DNA of 8,009 nt. Origin: Planctomycetota bacterium (GTDB taxonomy: Bacteria > Planctomycetota > SBBH01 > JACQRN01). A model generated the notes under the pieces. That model saw only the letters and a list, made by a program, of their open reading frames with translations. It was not told where the DNA came from and did not search any database. The DNA is taken from assembly GCA_016206515.1 (NCBI GenBank), contig JACQRN010000031.1:1-8009 (forward strand), given 5' to 3'. Of this stretch, positions 1 to 4,257 are shown in pieces (position 1 is the stretch's first letter; each line of letters starts with the position of its first letter). Both the position numbers and the translations under genes were made by a program.

Positions 1-218
1 AAGTACACGCGGTACCCCGGGCCGAAAGGGAGGCGTAGTTCGTGGACACCAAGGCCGACCGCCTTGCAATCCCCGAAGTTTCCCATCCTGATCCGGTTGA
101 GCCGGACACGGATCCGGGCGCGGGCGTGGACATCCTTGAGGGAATGGAGCCACTCCCGGAATGGGATCTTCCCGTCTGGCCGGACGTACTCCAGCAACTC
201 CTGCTCGCGAGGTTCCAC
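1..218 (-). CDS. RelE/HigB-type toxin (phage Gp49-like addiction module killer), 3' end off window
   Basis: The minus strand reads without a stop from GTG at 218 to the left edge (72 complete codons), so the C-terminus is missing. The protein has the hallmark blocks of the RelE/HigB 'addiction module killer' family: a YVRPDGKIPFREW block near residues 11-23, a helix rich in Arg and Ala (HARARIRVRLNRIRMGNFGD, about 31-50), then GVHELRLPFGPGYRVY at the cut end. Family members are usually about 95-105 residues and act as ribosome-dependent mRNA endonucleases. In this subgroup the toxin gene normally comes first and a HigA-like helix-turn-helix antitoxin follows, which would lie beyond position 1. 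Start choice: a stop lies upstream in frame near 254, no ATG exists, and TTG at 224 or GTG at 218 are the options. GTG fits family length and the promoter position. The plus-strand reading of 42-233 is only its shadow. Confidence 0.85.
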   Translation of the reverse strand, partial: MEPREQELLEYVRPDGKIPFREWLHSLKDVHARARIRVRLNRIRMGNFGDCKAVGLGVHELRLPFGPGYRVY

Positions 219-226
219 ACTCAAGA

Positions 227-255
227 ATCGTAGTTTATAAACAACTATCTGTCAA
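227..255 (-). promoter_or_regulatory. Sigma70-like promoter of the left-edge toxin gene
   Basis: On the minus strand a perfect -35 TTGACA (255-250) is followed after exactly 17 bases by TACGAT (232-227, 4 of 6 to TATAAT). The predicted transcription start is near 220, two bases before the GTG start at 218, so the mRNA would be essentially leaderless. No Shine-Dalgarno sequence is visible. The assignment rests on sequence match and spacing only. Confidence 0.65.
231..247. promoter_or_regulatory. Palindromic operator candidate inside the toxin promoter
   Basis: The spacer between -35 and -10 contains the perfect 10-bp palindrome GTTTATAAAC (233-242). An overlapping inverted repeat is TAGTT (231-235) with AACTA (243-247). 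TA operons are commonly autorepressed by a dimeric antitoxin or the TA complex bound in the promoter, and this site is placed to block RNA polymerase. The binding protein would be encoded off the window; this is inference. Confidence 0.45.
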
Positions 256-391
256 TGTCCTGGTTTCGCGGGCGGACACTCCTAAACGTATGTTCTGAAA
301 AGAGATCCGAATTTCAGGACGTCGAACTACCGGACAAAGTGGACATCGCGAACGCCGTTCAGAGAGCGTGCTCGATGATCGATGGACGGGG

Positions 392-466
392 CGTACGCCG
401 CACCAAGCACGCGGGCAGCAAAGCTGCCCGCGGGTGCGGCGTACGGGCGGCCACGGAGGGCCGCCC
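392..466. repeat. REP-like nested palindrome, copy A
   Basis: An outer arm CGTACGCCGCACC (392-404) pairs with GGTGCGGCGTACG (433-445). Inside it a perfect 10-bp stem CGCGGGCAGC (410-419) / GCTGCCCGCG (423-432) closes an AAA loop, with a five-base bulge (405-409) on the left, giving 23 pairs in all. Next to it GGGCGGCC (445-452) pairs with GGCCGCCC (459-466) around the loop ACGGAG. Positions 412-457 match copy B (541-586) with five differences over 46 bases. The structure resembles repetitive extragenic palindromes. No T-tract follows, so a terminator role is not supported. Confidence 0.75.
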
Positions 467-490
467 AGGGTAACGTCAGAAAGTGGTCGA

Positions 491-506
491 GGGCCACGGA
501 TGGCCC
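491..506. repeat. Small hairpin with CGGA loop
   Basis: GGGCCA (491-496) and TGGCCC (501-506) form a perfect 6-bp stem around CGGA. The same CACGGA(T/G) apex recurs in the right-hand hairpins of copies A and B of the neighbouring repeat, so this may be a solo or degenerate part of that element. Confidence 0.5.
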
Positions 507-540
507 CATAGATGGACTGTTGTTTGACTCGTACTGCCTC

Positions 541-590
541 CGGGCCGCAAAGCGGCCCGCTGGCGCGGCGTACGGGCGGGCACGGATGCC
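541..590. repeat. REP-like palindrome, copy B
   Basis: CGGGCCGC (541-548) and GCGGCCCG (552-559) form a perfect 8-bp stem around AAA. The right part GGCA (579-582) CGGA TGCC (587-590) forms a second small stem. Relative to copy A the inner stem carries a compensatory change: the A417-T425 pair is C546-G554 here. This suggests that structure rather than sequence is conserved. The left outer arm is degraded: GTACTGCC (531-538) only imperfectly matches GGCGTAC (567-573). Confidence 0.7.
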
Positions 591-781
591 GTCCTCTCCG
601 ACCCTTGGGCGTCGTCCGACGTAGCCTCGACGAATCGAACTACTATATGAAACCGTTGCGACAGTCCGCGTTGTTCGTGCACTTCTGAGCCGCTCGACCG
701 CACTGCAGGAATATTTTTTCACGTCCCGCTCAAGACACTATGCACACAACGCTTCAGGGGGGTGACGGGCGGGGGGAAGGG

Positions 782-1009
782 TCAGAGATGCGCGCGCAAT
801 TCATCAGCGCTCACGCCAGACTGTCGCAGGATGTCCGCAAGCGTTCCTGTCGCCAGTTCGCGGTGCATCGGGACGACCGTGCGCAAGAAACCGCCCGGAA
901 GGATCTTCTGCATCGAGACGTGGCTCCCTCGCTGGCGCACCCGCTCGAATCCCAAGCGTCCCAGCGCTTTGACGACATCACGGCCCGACACCCTGGGGAG
1001 CCGTGCCAA
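782..1009 (-). CDS. hicA: HicA-family mRNA interferase toxin
   Basis: The 75-residue product has the complete HicA (YcfA) layout, a small dsRNA-binding-like fold of usual length 60-80. It shows the RLPRVSGRDVVKALGRLGFE N-terminal strand and helix, the RQRGSHV block with the conserved catalytic-type His30, the TVVPMHRELATGTL block, and a final helix (LADILRQSGVSADEL). HicA cleaves mRNA and is neutralised by HicB. The start is TTG at 1009, the only candidate, because the hicB stop TGA (1015-1013) lies in the same frame just upstream. Three bases separate the two genes, which implies translational coupling. It is the last gene of a three-gene minus-strand operon. All key residues are present, so it looks functional. 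Confidence 0.9.
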   Translation of the reverse strand: MARLPRVSGRDVVKALGRLGFERVRQRGSHVSMQKILPGGFLRTVVPMHRELATGTLADILRQSGVSADELRAHL

Positions 1010-1012
1010 GGG

Positions 1013-1249
1013 TCAGGCGACGGAAACTTCGACGTGCGTCAGGACGGGAGGCTCCGTCATCTCGGGAAGGTCCCCGGTCCCGAAGGATTCAAGGTATAGA
1101 TGGATCGCTTCAGTGAGGTTGTCGAGCGCCTCGCGCTGTGTCCGGCCCTGGGACGTGACCGGAGGGTTCACGGATCGCGCCACGTACCAGCGCCCCTCGT
1201 GCGCCACGACAGCGGCAAATATTCGGTGATCCCGGATCTTCAGCGCCAC
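1013..1249 (-). CDS. hicB: HicB-family antitoxin
   Basis: The 78-residue product reads as a short HicB antitoxin: strand (FAAVVAHEGRWYVARSV, about 11-27), the diagnostic SQGRT turn (residues 33-37), then the helix REALDNLTEAIHLYLES (39-55) and a C-terminal strand that would contact HicA. It lacks the extra helix-turn-helix or RHH DNA-binding tail found in longer HicB proteins, so DNA binding may come from elsewhere. The start chosen is GTG at 1249, preceded by a G-rich ribosome-binding candidate (five G, six bases upstream). It lies 10 bases inside the end of the upstream gene (stop 1242-1240), which argues for coupled translation. The frame remains open far upstream to 1444, but that part is a shadow of the upstream gene. 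Confidence 0.88.
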   Translation of the reverse strand: MALKIRDHRIFAAVVAHEGRWYVARSVNPPVTSQGRTQREALDNLTEAIHLYLESFGTGDLPEMTEPPVLTHVEVSVA

Positions 1250-1569
1250 GGCCAGCCCCCATCTCCCGTCACGATAAGAGCGGGGTCGGACGCGAGCCCC
1301 AGGGCGGAGAGATCCTCCCCCTCCAGGTGCAGGGCGACAGCCTCGCGCAGGTTCGTCACCGTCCCGTCGAGGGTGCGCCCCTGCGTCGTCACCGGAATGC
1401 GGAATTTGTCCTGGTACTTCGGGTTCTCGAAACGGCGATCCCACTCCTCCTCATCCGCACGCTCTGCGAGGAAGCGGGCGTACTCCAGGAGCGCCTGTGC
1501 CTTATCGGGCGGGAGTGAAGCCACGATCCTGGATGCCTCGTCGATCACCGTGCTTGCGACCGTACTCAT
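1240..1569 (-). CDS. Chimeric antitoxin-like protein: DUF2281-like N-terminus fused to HicB C-terminus
   Basis: The 109-residue product has two unlike parts. Residues 1-55 (a LPPDKAQALLEYARFLAERA helix, then DEEEWDRRFENPKYQDKF) resemble small acidic helical proteins of the DUF2281 kind that often precede toxin genes. Residues 56-101 (TTQGRT turn, NLREAVALHLEG helix, LGLASDPALIV strand) match the C-terminal two thirds of HicB, without the first HicB strands. The HicB-like part resembles the next gene (QGRT, NL.EA, L.LE). The ATG at 1569 is the only good start, and a -10-like TAGACT ends six bases upstream of it. Its end overlaps hicB by 10 bases. It may be a deletion fusion of two antitoxin genes, and whether it still neutralises a toxin is unknown. 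Confidence 0.7.
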   Translation of the reverse strand: MSTVASTVIDEASRIVASLPPDKAQALLEYARFLAERADEEEWDRRFENPKYQDKFRIPVTTQGRTLDGTVTNLREAVALHLEGEDLSALGLASDPALIVTGDGGWPWR

Positions 1570-1575
1570 GCAGGC

Positions 1576-1581
1576 AGTCTA
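1576..1581 (-). promoter_or_regulatory. -10-like element of the hicBA operon
   Basis: TAGACT on the minus strand (4 of 6 to TATAAT, within GGGGTAGACT) ends six bases before the ATG at 1569, so the predicted transcription start coincides with the start codon. No good -35 is seen at 16-18 bases. The CTGACA further upstream is too far away. The same GGGTAGA(A/C)T arrangement precedes the Phd antitoxin at 3581, which strengthens this weak call. Confidence 0.4.
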
Positions 1582-1708
1582 CCCCATCGGGTGCCTCCGC
1601 GCGGGGTGTGTCAGGACCTTCCTGCGAGCCGCTCCGCCACCGCCAGGAGGGCGGCCCCGGGTATCGCCCGAAGCGGGGGGCGCGGCCGTACCGCACCTCG
1701 ATCGGCGC

Positions 1709-1831
1709 AGGTGCTTGCGTCGCCACGGCATCGAGCCGAAGATGAACATCATGTTCGGCATCGCCCCGCGCGAGACCGAGGAGACGATCCGCGACGCGCA
1801 GGTCGCGGCAAAGGTTCTGCTCTCCCGGTGA
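1709..1831 (+). pseudogene. Relic resembling a B12-binding radical SAM protein segment
   Basis: The frame ending with TGA at 1829-1831 reads RCLRRHGIEPKMNIMFG, then IAPRETEETIRDAQVAAK. This resembles the segment of cobalamin-binding radical SAM enzymes (for example the HpnJ-like group) with the pattern R.G...+.N.MFG.P.ETEETI+D, which lies after the radical SAM cluster. No CxxxCxxC motif, no upstream domain and no continuation are present, so at most about 40 residues survive. The gene appears to have been cut on both sides, on the right exactly where the palindrome-bearing lipoprotein gene starts (GTG at 1828 overlaps this TGA). Alternatively ATG 1742-1831 is a 29-codon leader peptide coupled to the lipoprotein gene. 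The family call rests on a short motif and is uncertain. Confidence 0.35.
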
Positions 1832-3060
1832 CGACCGCGGGGAAAATGGGGACCGTCCCTATTTTCCTCGCGCTCGCGGCCTGTCTGTCCGCCGGTTGCG
1901 CCCCGTCGCGTGAGGAGCCGGACTGGATTCGCGGGGGCGCGTGGGAAGAGGCGGGGGACGTGATCGCGGTGGGGGTCGGGACGGGACCCACCGATGGAGA
2001 GGCGTGCGAACAGGCCCTGGCCGCAGCCCGGGTGGAACTGGCCCGGATGCAGGAAACCCGCGTCCGCGCCGAGACCCGCGATTTCATCCGCGCGATCCGG
2101 AGCGAGCACCAGGGGAACGCCACCGTCATGGAAGAGCAGCAGATCGTCTCCCGCGTGGCGACCGAGGCGCGCTCCACGATCGGGCGGACGGCCGTCGTGC
2201 CGCCGTATCACCTCGACCGGGACGGTTCCGGCCGCGCCGGTTCCGTTCATCGGGCGTTCGTCCGGGTCCGCGTCGAGAAGCGGCTTCTCTATCCGGGGCA
2301 GCGCCTCCAGGGCCTGATCGCCGGCATGGGGGAGGGGGAGGCGCGCGCCAGGGGCCTAGCGGCCTTGGCGCAGGAGTACGAAGGGGAGGGGCTGTTCACC
2401 TGGGCGGATCTCTCCCTTCGCATGGCGGTCTCGCAGTCGGGGGCGCCCTCGTCCGTGATCCTCCAGTACGCGTGGTTCCTGAAGAACCGCGGAGACGACC
2501 CGGGCGCCTACCGTTGGGCCCGCACCCTTGCGGGGGACGACGCAGCGTCCGACGAGGAGCGCCAGGGCGCGTCCCGGATCATTGCAGCGATCGAGTCCGA
2601 CCTCGTGGCGGTGGAACGGACCCTCGAGGAGATCGACCGGCTCGCGGTGGCCCGCGCCGACCCCGCGATCCTGCGCGTCACGCGCTCCGGGGATCACCCC
2701 TCCCGGGCCAGTTTCGTCGTGGAGGTGCGCGGCCCACCCAGGACACTCGCGTTCCTCTGGCTCGATTCGGACGGCCTCTCCTGGTTGACGGTGGAAGGCG
2801 CCCGGGAGCCGTTCGCGGGGAGCCGCACGCTCGACTTCGAGGTGTCGCCGGAGGGCCTCCCTGCGACGCTCTACGTCTGGGCGGTGTCCGATCCCGGGCC
2901 CCTGGAGGGGCTCCTGTCGCACATGACGGGCCGCGTGATCCGGCAGGACGGCGAGGCGACCGACGAGGAGAAACTCCTCGCACGTTCGCTCCTGCACGCC
3001 CTGCGCCTCTGCGAAACCCCGGGTCGGTCTCCGGCTGCCTCGAGGGTCACCGTGCGGTAG
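1828..3060 (+). CDS. LPP20/FlgT-like lipoprotein with DUF4384-like C-terminus
   Basis: The product is 410 residues from GTG at 1828. That start gives a full lipoprotein signal: a charged n-region with Lys6, a hydrophobic core (MGTVPIFLALAACL, 7-20) and LSAGC with the lipidated Cys24. Starting at the ATG at 1846 would lose the only positive charge. Residues 31-150 follow the LPP20/FlgT N-terminal pattern: PDWI, then I.AVGVG, the EACEQALAAARVELARM helix, ETR, a V..VA block and a closing AFVRVRVEK strand. Residues about 165-275 are helical and TPR-like. Residues 280-355 are beta-rich (RTLAFLWLDSDGLSWLTVEG, LYVWAVSDPGPL) and resemble DUF4384, a domain often found with caspase-like proteins. The likely site is the periplasmic face of a membrane. 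The overlap with the relic upstream (GTGA) and the palindrome within codons 6-13 are unusual. No strong ribosome-binding site is visible. Confidence 0.72.
   Translation: MTTAGKMGTVPIFLALAACLSAGCAPSREEPDWIRGGAWEEAGDVIAVGVGTGPTDGEACEQALAAARVELARMQETRVRAETRDFIRAIRSEHQGNATVMEEQQIVSRVATEARSTIGRTAVVPPYHLDRDGSGRAGSVHRAFVRVRVEKRLLYPGQRLQGLIAGMGEGEARARGLAALAQEYEGEGLFTWADLSLRMAVSQSGAPSSVILQYAWFLKNRGDDPGAYRWARTLAGDDAASDEERQGASRIIAAIESDLVAVERTLEEIDRLAVARADPAILRVTRSGDHPSRASFVVEVRGPPRTLAFLWLDSDGLSWLTVEGAREPFAGSRTLDFEVSPEGLPATLYVWAVSDPGPLEGLLSHMTGRVIRQDGEATDEEKLLARSLLHALRLCETPGRSPAASRVTVR
1841..1867. repeat. 'KMGTVPIF' palindromic element inside the lipoprotein signal peptide
   Basis: A 27-base near-perfect palindrome: left arm GGAAAATGGGGAC (1841-1853), centre C1854, right arm GTCCCTATTTTCC (1855-1867). 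The only mismatch is G1848 with T1860, a wobble pair in RNA. It is of the dispersed 'GGGACGGTCCC flanked by AAAAT' type that reads KMGTVPIF, or KIGTVPIF on the other strand, in many environmental genomes. Here it exactly supplies codons 6-13 of the lipoprotein. Confidence 0.8.
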
Positions 3061-3062
3061 GT

Positions 3063-3102
3063 TCGGAATCCACGAATCGCTTGCCGTTGTGGATGTGCGC
3101 AT
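3063..3102 (+). pseudogene. Possible worn RelE/ParE toxin tail
   Basis: Just after the lipoprotein stop, the frame reads GIHESLAVVDVRIL, resembling the penultimate strand of RelE/ParE toxins (Y.IH+..VVV.VRI..R). It begins with the same bases, CGGAATCCACGA, as the clearer toxin tail at 3395. The usual HRR+VYR ending is not intact. This is weak evidence, and it could be chance. Confidence 0.22.
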
Positions 3103-3149
3103 CTTGACATCCGGACGTTCAGACGTCACGACGCTATCGGGGGTGACAA

Positions 3150-3383
3150 ATGGGCTAGGGTACGAAGCGATCCACCGTCTACTTCGAGCCGGAGTTGCAT
3201 CATGCGCTGCGCATCAAGGCTGTCCACTCCCGGCGTACGTTGTCCGATCTGGTCAACGAAGCGGTGCGTCTCGCCTTGAGGGAGGACGAGGAGGATCTCG
3301 CGGCGATCGCCGAGCGTGCCCACGAGCCGACGATGACCTACGAGCAGTTCCTCAAGGATCTCAAAACGGATGGGAAGATATAG
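3150..3383 (+). pseudogene. Ribbon-helix-helix antitoxin with amber stop at codon 3
   Basis: From ATG at 3150, which has GGGGGT five bases upstream as ribosome-binding site, the frame reads M-G-stop(TAG 3156-3158)-GTKRSTVYFEPELHHALRIK and on to TAG at 3381. The body is a typical RHH (CopG/RelB-like) antitoxin: the TKRSTVYFEP DNA-binding strand, helices ALRIKAVHSRRTLSDLVNEA and VRLALREDEEDLAAI, and the toxin-wrapping tail EPTMTYEQFLKDLKTDGKI. All but the start is normal for an antitoxin of about 75 residues. Without the ATG the choices are ACG at 3162, which would keep the DNA-binding strand, or TTG at 3195, which would delete it. The toxin that follows is only a remnant, so decay is the simplest reading; low-level ACG initiation cannot be excluded. 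Confidence 0.7.
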
Positions 3384-3470
3384 CCTGACATTTACGGAAT
3401 CCACGACGACGTCCTGCTCGTCGAGGTGATCAAGGTAGGGAACCGTCGGGAGGTGCATCGGGGCATCTGA
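3384..3470 (+). pseudogene. RelE/ParE toxin remnant (C-terminal tail only)
   Basis: Directly after the RHH antitoxin stop and in the same frame, the sequence reads DIYGIHDDVLLVEVIKVGNR then REVHRGI and TGA (3468-3470). This is the last two strands and terminal motif of RelE/ParE toxins and aligns with DYRIVYRIQDRILLVLIVK...RREVYRGL of the intact toxin at 3858-4121. About 60 N-terminal residues are missing, and no start codon for a toxin exists, so an internal deletion removed most of the gene. An antitoxin left without its toxin is the expected survivor of such an event. Confidence 0.75.
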
Positions 3471-3580
3471 CCCGGGTCCGAGCGATTCGCAAGATCGGCA
3501 CCCTGCGGGCGGTCCCCTGCCAGACCCTCCTGTACGAGTGGTTCGGAGGTCAAAGATCGCCACCGGTGTGTTTCCGGGGG

Positions 3581-3586
3581 TAGAAT
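3581..3586 (+). promoter_or_regulatory. -10 element of the Phd/RelE pair
   Basis: TAGAAT (5 of 6 to TATAAT), in GGGGGTAGAATGG, ends eight bases before the ATG at 3595. The predicted start of transcription is about 3593, so the leader would be two bases. The best -35 is TCGCCA (3557-3562, 18-base spacer, 4 of 6), which is weak. Confidence 0.55.
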
Positions 3587-3594
3587 GGCTTCGT

Positions 3595-3858
3595 ATGACG
3601 CATCTGGCGATCGACAAGTCGCATGGGAAGCTGGCGGACAGGATCAAGCGCGCGGCCAGATGCCGCCAGCGTGTGCTCTTGCGGGAGCATGGCAAGGATG
3701 TTGCGGCACTCGTCTCCTTGGAAGACCTCCAACTGATCGAGAAGATCGAGGACCGCCTGGATGTGGAGGGCGCCCGCAAGGCCCTGGCCGAGATGCGGAC
3801 CTCCGGAGAGAAACCGGTTCCATACGAGGAGTATCGTCGCGGGCGATTGGGATCGTAG
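3595..3858 (+). CDS. Phd/YefM-family antitoxin
   Basis: The 87-residue product fits the Phd/YefM antitoxin family. The N-terminal dimerising and DNA-binding half (MTHLAIDKSHGKLADRIKRA, then RQRVLLREHGKDVAALVSLED) has the family pattern 'V.L.+HGK.VA.LVS.ED'. It is followed by a LIEKIEDRLDVEGARKAL helix and an acidic toxin-binding tail (EKPVPYEEYRRGRL). Usual length is 75-90. It binds and inhibits the toxin encoded next and typically represses its own promoter. The frame stays open to 3538, but the ATG at 3595 is chosen because the family starts here and a -10 lies at 3581-3586. The stop TAG overlaps the toxin's GTG by one base (TAGTG), indicating coupled translation. Confidence 0.88.
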   Translation: MTHLAIDKSHGKLADRIKRAARCRQRVLLREHGKDVAALVSLEDLQLIEKIEDRLDVEGARKALAEMRTSGEKPVPYEEYRRGRLGS

Positions 3859-4121
3859 TGGCCTATCGCGTCGAACTCACCCAGTCGGCGAGACGCGATC
3901 TTGATTCCCTCCTCCCGGAAATCTTCAAGCGGGTGGACCAACGTATCCGGGCATTGGCGCTCGACCCCCGCCCGCCGGGCGTCAAGAAGATGCAGGGGCC
4001 GGGCGGCCTCTATCGCGTCCGGGTTGGGGATTACAGGATCGTCTACCGGATCCAGGACAGAATCCTGCTGGTTCTCATCGTGAAGATCGGCGACCGTCGC
4101 GAGGTATACCGGGGGTTGTAG
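3858..4121 (+). CDS. RelE/ParE-family toxin
   Basis: The 87-residue product has the complete RelE/ParE fold signature: the YRVELTQSARRDLDSLLPEI strand and helix, helix FKRVDQRIRALALDPRPPGV, KKMQGPGGLYRVRVGDYRIV, then YRIQDRILLVLIVKIGDRRE and the terminal VYRGL. Conserved basic and aromatic residues of the mRNA-cleaving RelE branch are present: KKM.G, YR.R.GDYR..Y, and RREVYR. It probably cleaves mRNA on the ribosome. The start is GTG at 3858, inside the antitoxin stop. The frame is open upstream only because of base composition. It is intact and probably active, in contrast to the remnant 400 bases upstream. Confidence 0.9.
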   Translation: MAYRVELTQSARRDLDSLLPEIFKRVDQRIRALALDPRPPGVKKMQGPGGLYRVRVGDYRIVYRIQDRILLVLIVKIGDRREVYRGL

Positions 4122-4187
4122 GGGGCGATGGCGTCTTCTACCCGATCCTCCTCCGCGAGTGGCTGGCCGTGGTTCCGTCATCCGATC

Positions 4188-4250
4188 GAGGTAGGGCGGG
4201 GTTTATCCCCGCCCGGCACGCCCGGGCGGACATGAAGTCCGCCCTACCTC
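4188..4250. repeat. Compound palindromic element between convergent genes
   Basis: The outer arms GAGGTAGGGCGG (4188-4199) and CCGCCCTACCTC (4239-4250) are perfectly complementary. Within lie two alternative hairpins: GGGCGGGG (4194-4201) / CCCCGCCC (4207-4214) around TTTAT, and GGGCGGA (4224-4230) / TCCGCCC (4238-4244) around CATGAAG. This corresponds to a dispersed element seen in other environmental genomes, often mistranslated as AGFIPARHARADMKSALP. It lies seven bases past the stop of the caspase gene and 66 bases past the RelE toxin stop. It could end transcription from both sides, but there is no T-tract, so this is inference. Confidence 0.75.
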
Positions 4251-4257
4251 TTGAATC

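Larger units (their letters stand above)
256..781. other. Gene-free stretch with hairpin repeats
   Basis: No reading frame here resembles a protein family. The frames that stay open encode low-complexity Ala/Arg/Gly translations of the hairpin repeats. The stretch holds the two related nested palindromes at 392-466 and 541-590, a small hairpin at 491-506, and an A/T-rich patch with six T residues at 714-719 that has no convincing stem before it. Bases 256-360 contain several GGACA/TGTCC words (256-260, 274-278) that could be worn insertion-sequence ends, but no transposase remnant could be read. Confidence 0.6.

Noticed and set aside
42..233. Open frame of 63 codons on the plus strand
   Set aside because: It is the complement of the HigB-type toxin, whose family motifs are clear on the minus strand.
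256..360. Possible insertion-sequence ends (GGACA/TGTCC words)
   Set aside because: No matching terminal repeat pair, target duplication or transposase fragment could be identified.
714..719. T-run as a terminator
   Set aside because: No stable stem directly precedes it on the plus strand, and on the minus strand it is an A-run downstream of hicA.
255..722. Overlapping open frames on both strands with repeated 'AAK(L/R)PAGAAYGR' peptides
   Set aside because: The repeated peptide is a translation of the hairpin repeats. The rest is low-complexity Arg/Ala sequence with no family resemblance.
740..1229. Plus-strand open frames across the hicBA genes
   Set aside because: They are antisense to hicA and hicB, and composition keeps them open.
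1941..3107. 388-codon plus-strand frame rich in Arg, Gly and Pro
   Set aside because: It is the +1 shadow of the lipoprotein gene. Its composition is typical of a wrong frame in GC-rich DNA.
3104..3109. Perfect TTGACA upstream of the RHH antitoxin
   Set aside because: No -10 hexamer lies at 16-18 bases; the nearest TATCGG is about 25 bases away, so no promoter is called.
3126..4181. 351-codon minus-strand frame
   Set aside because: It is antisense to two TA loci whose coding sense is certain. It has no recognisable domain.
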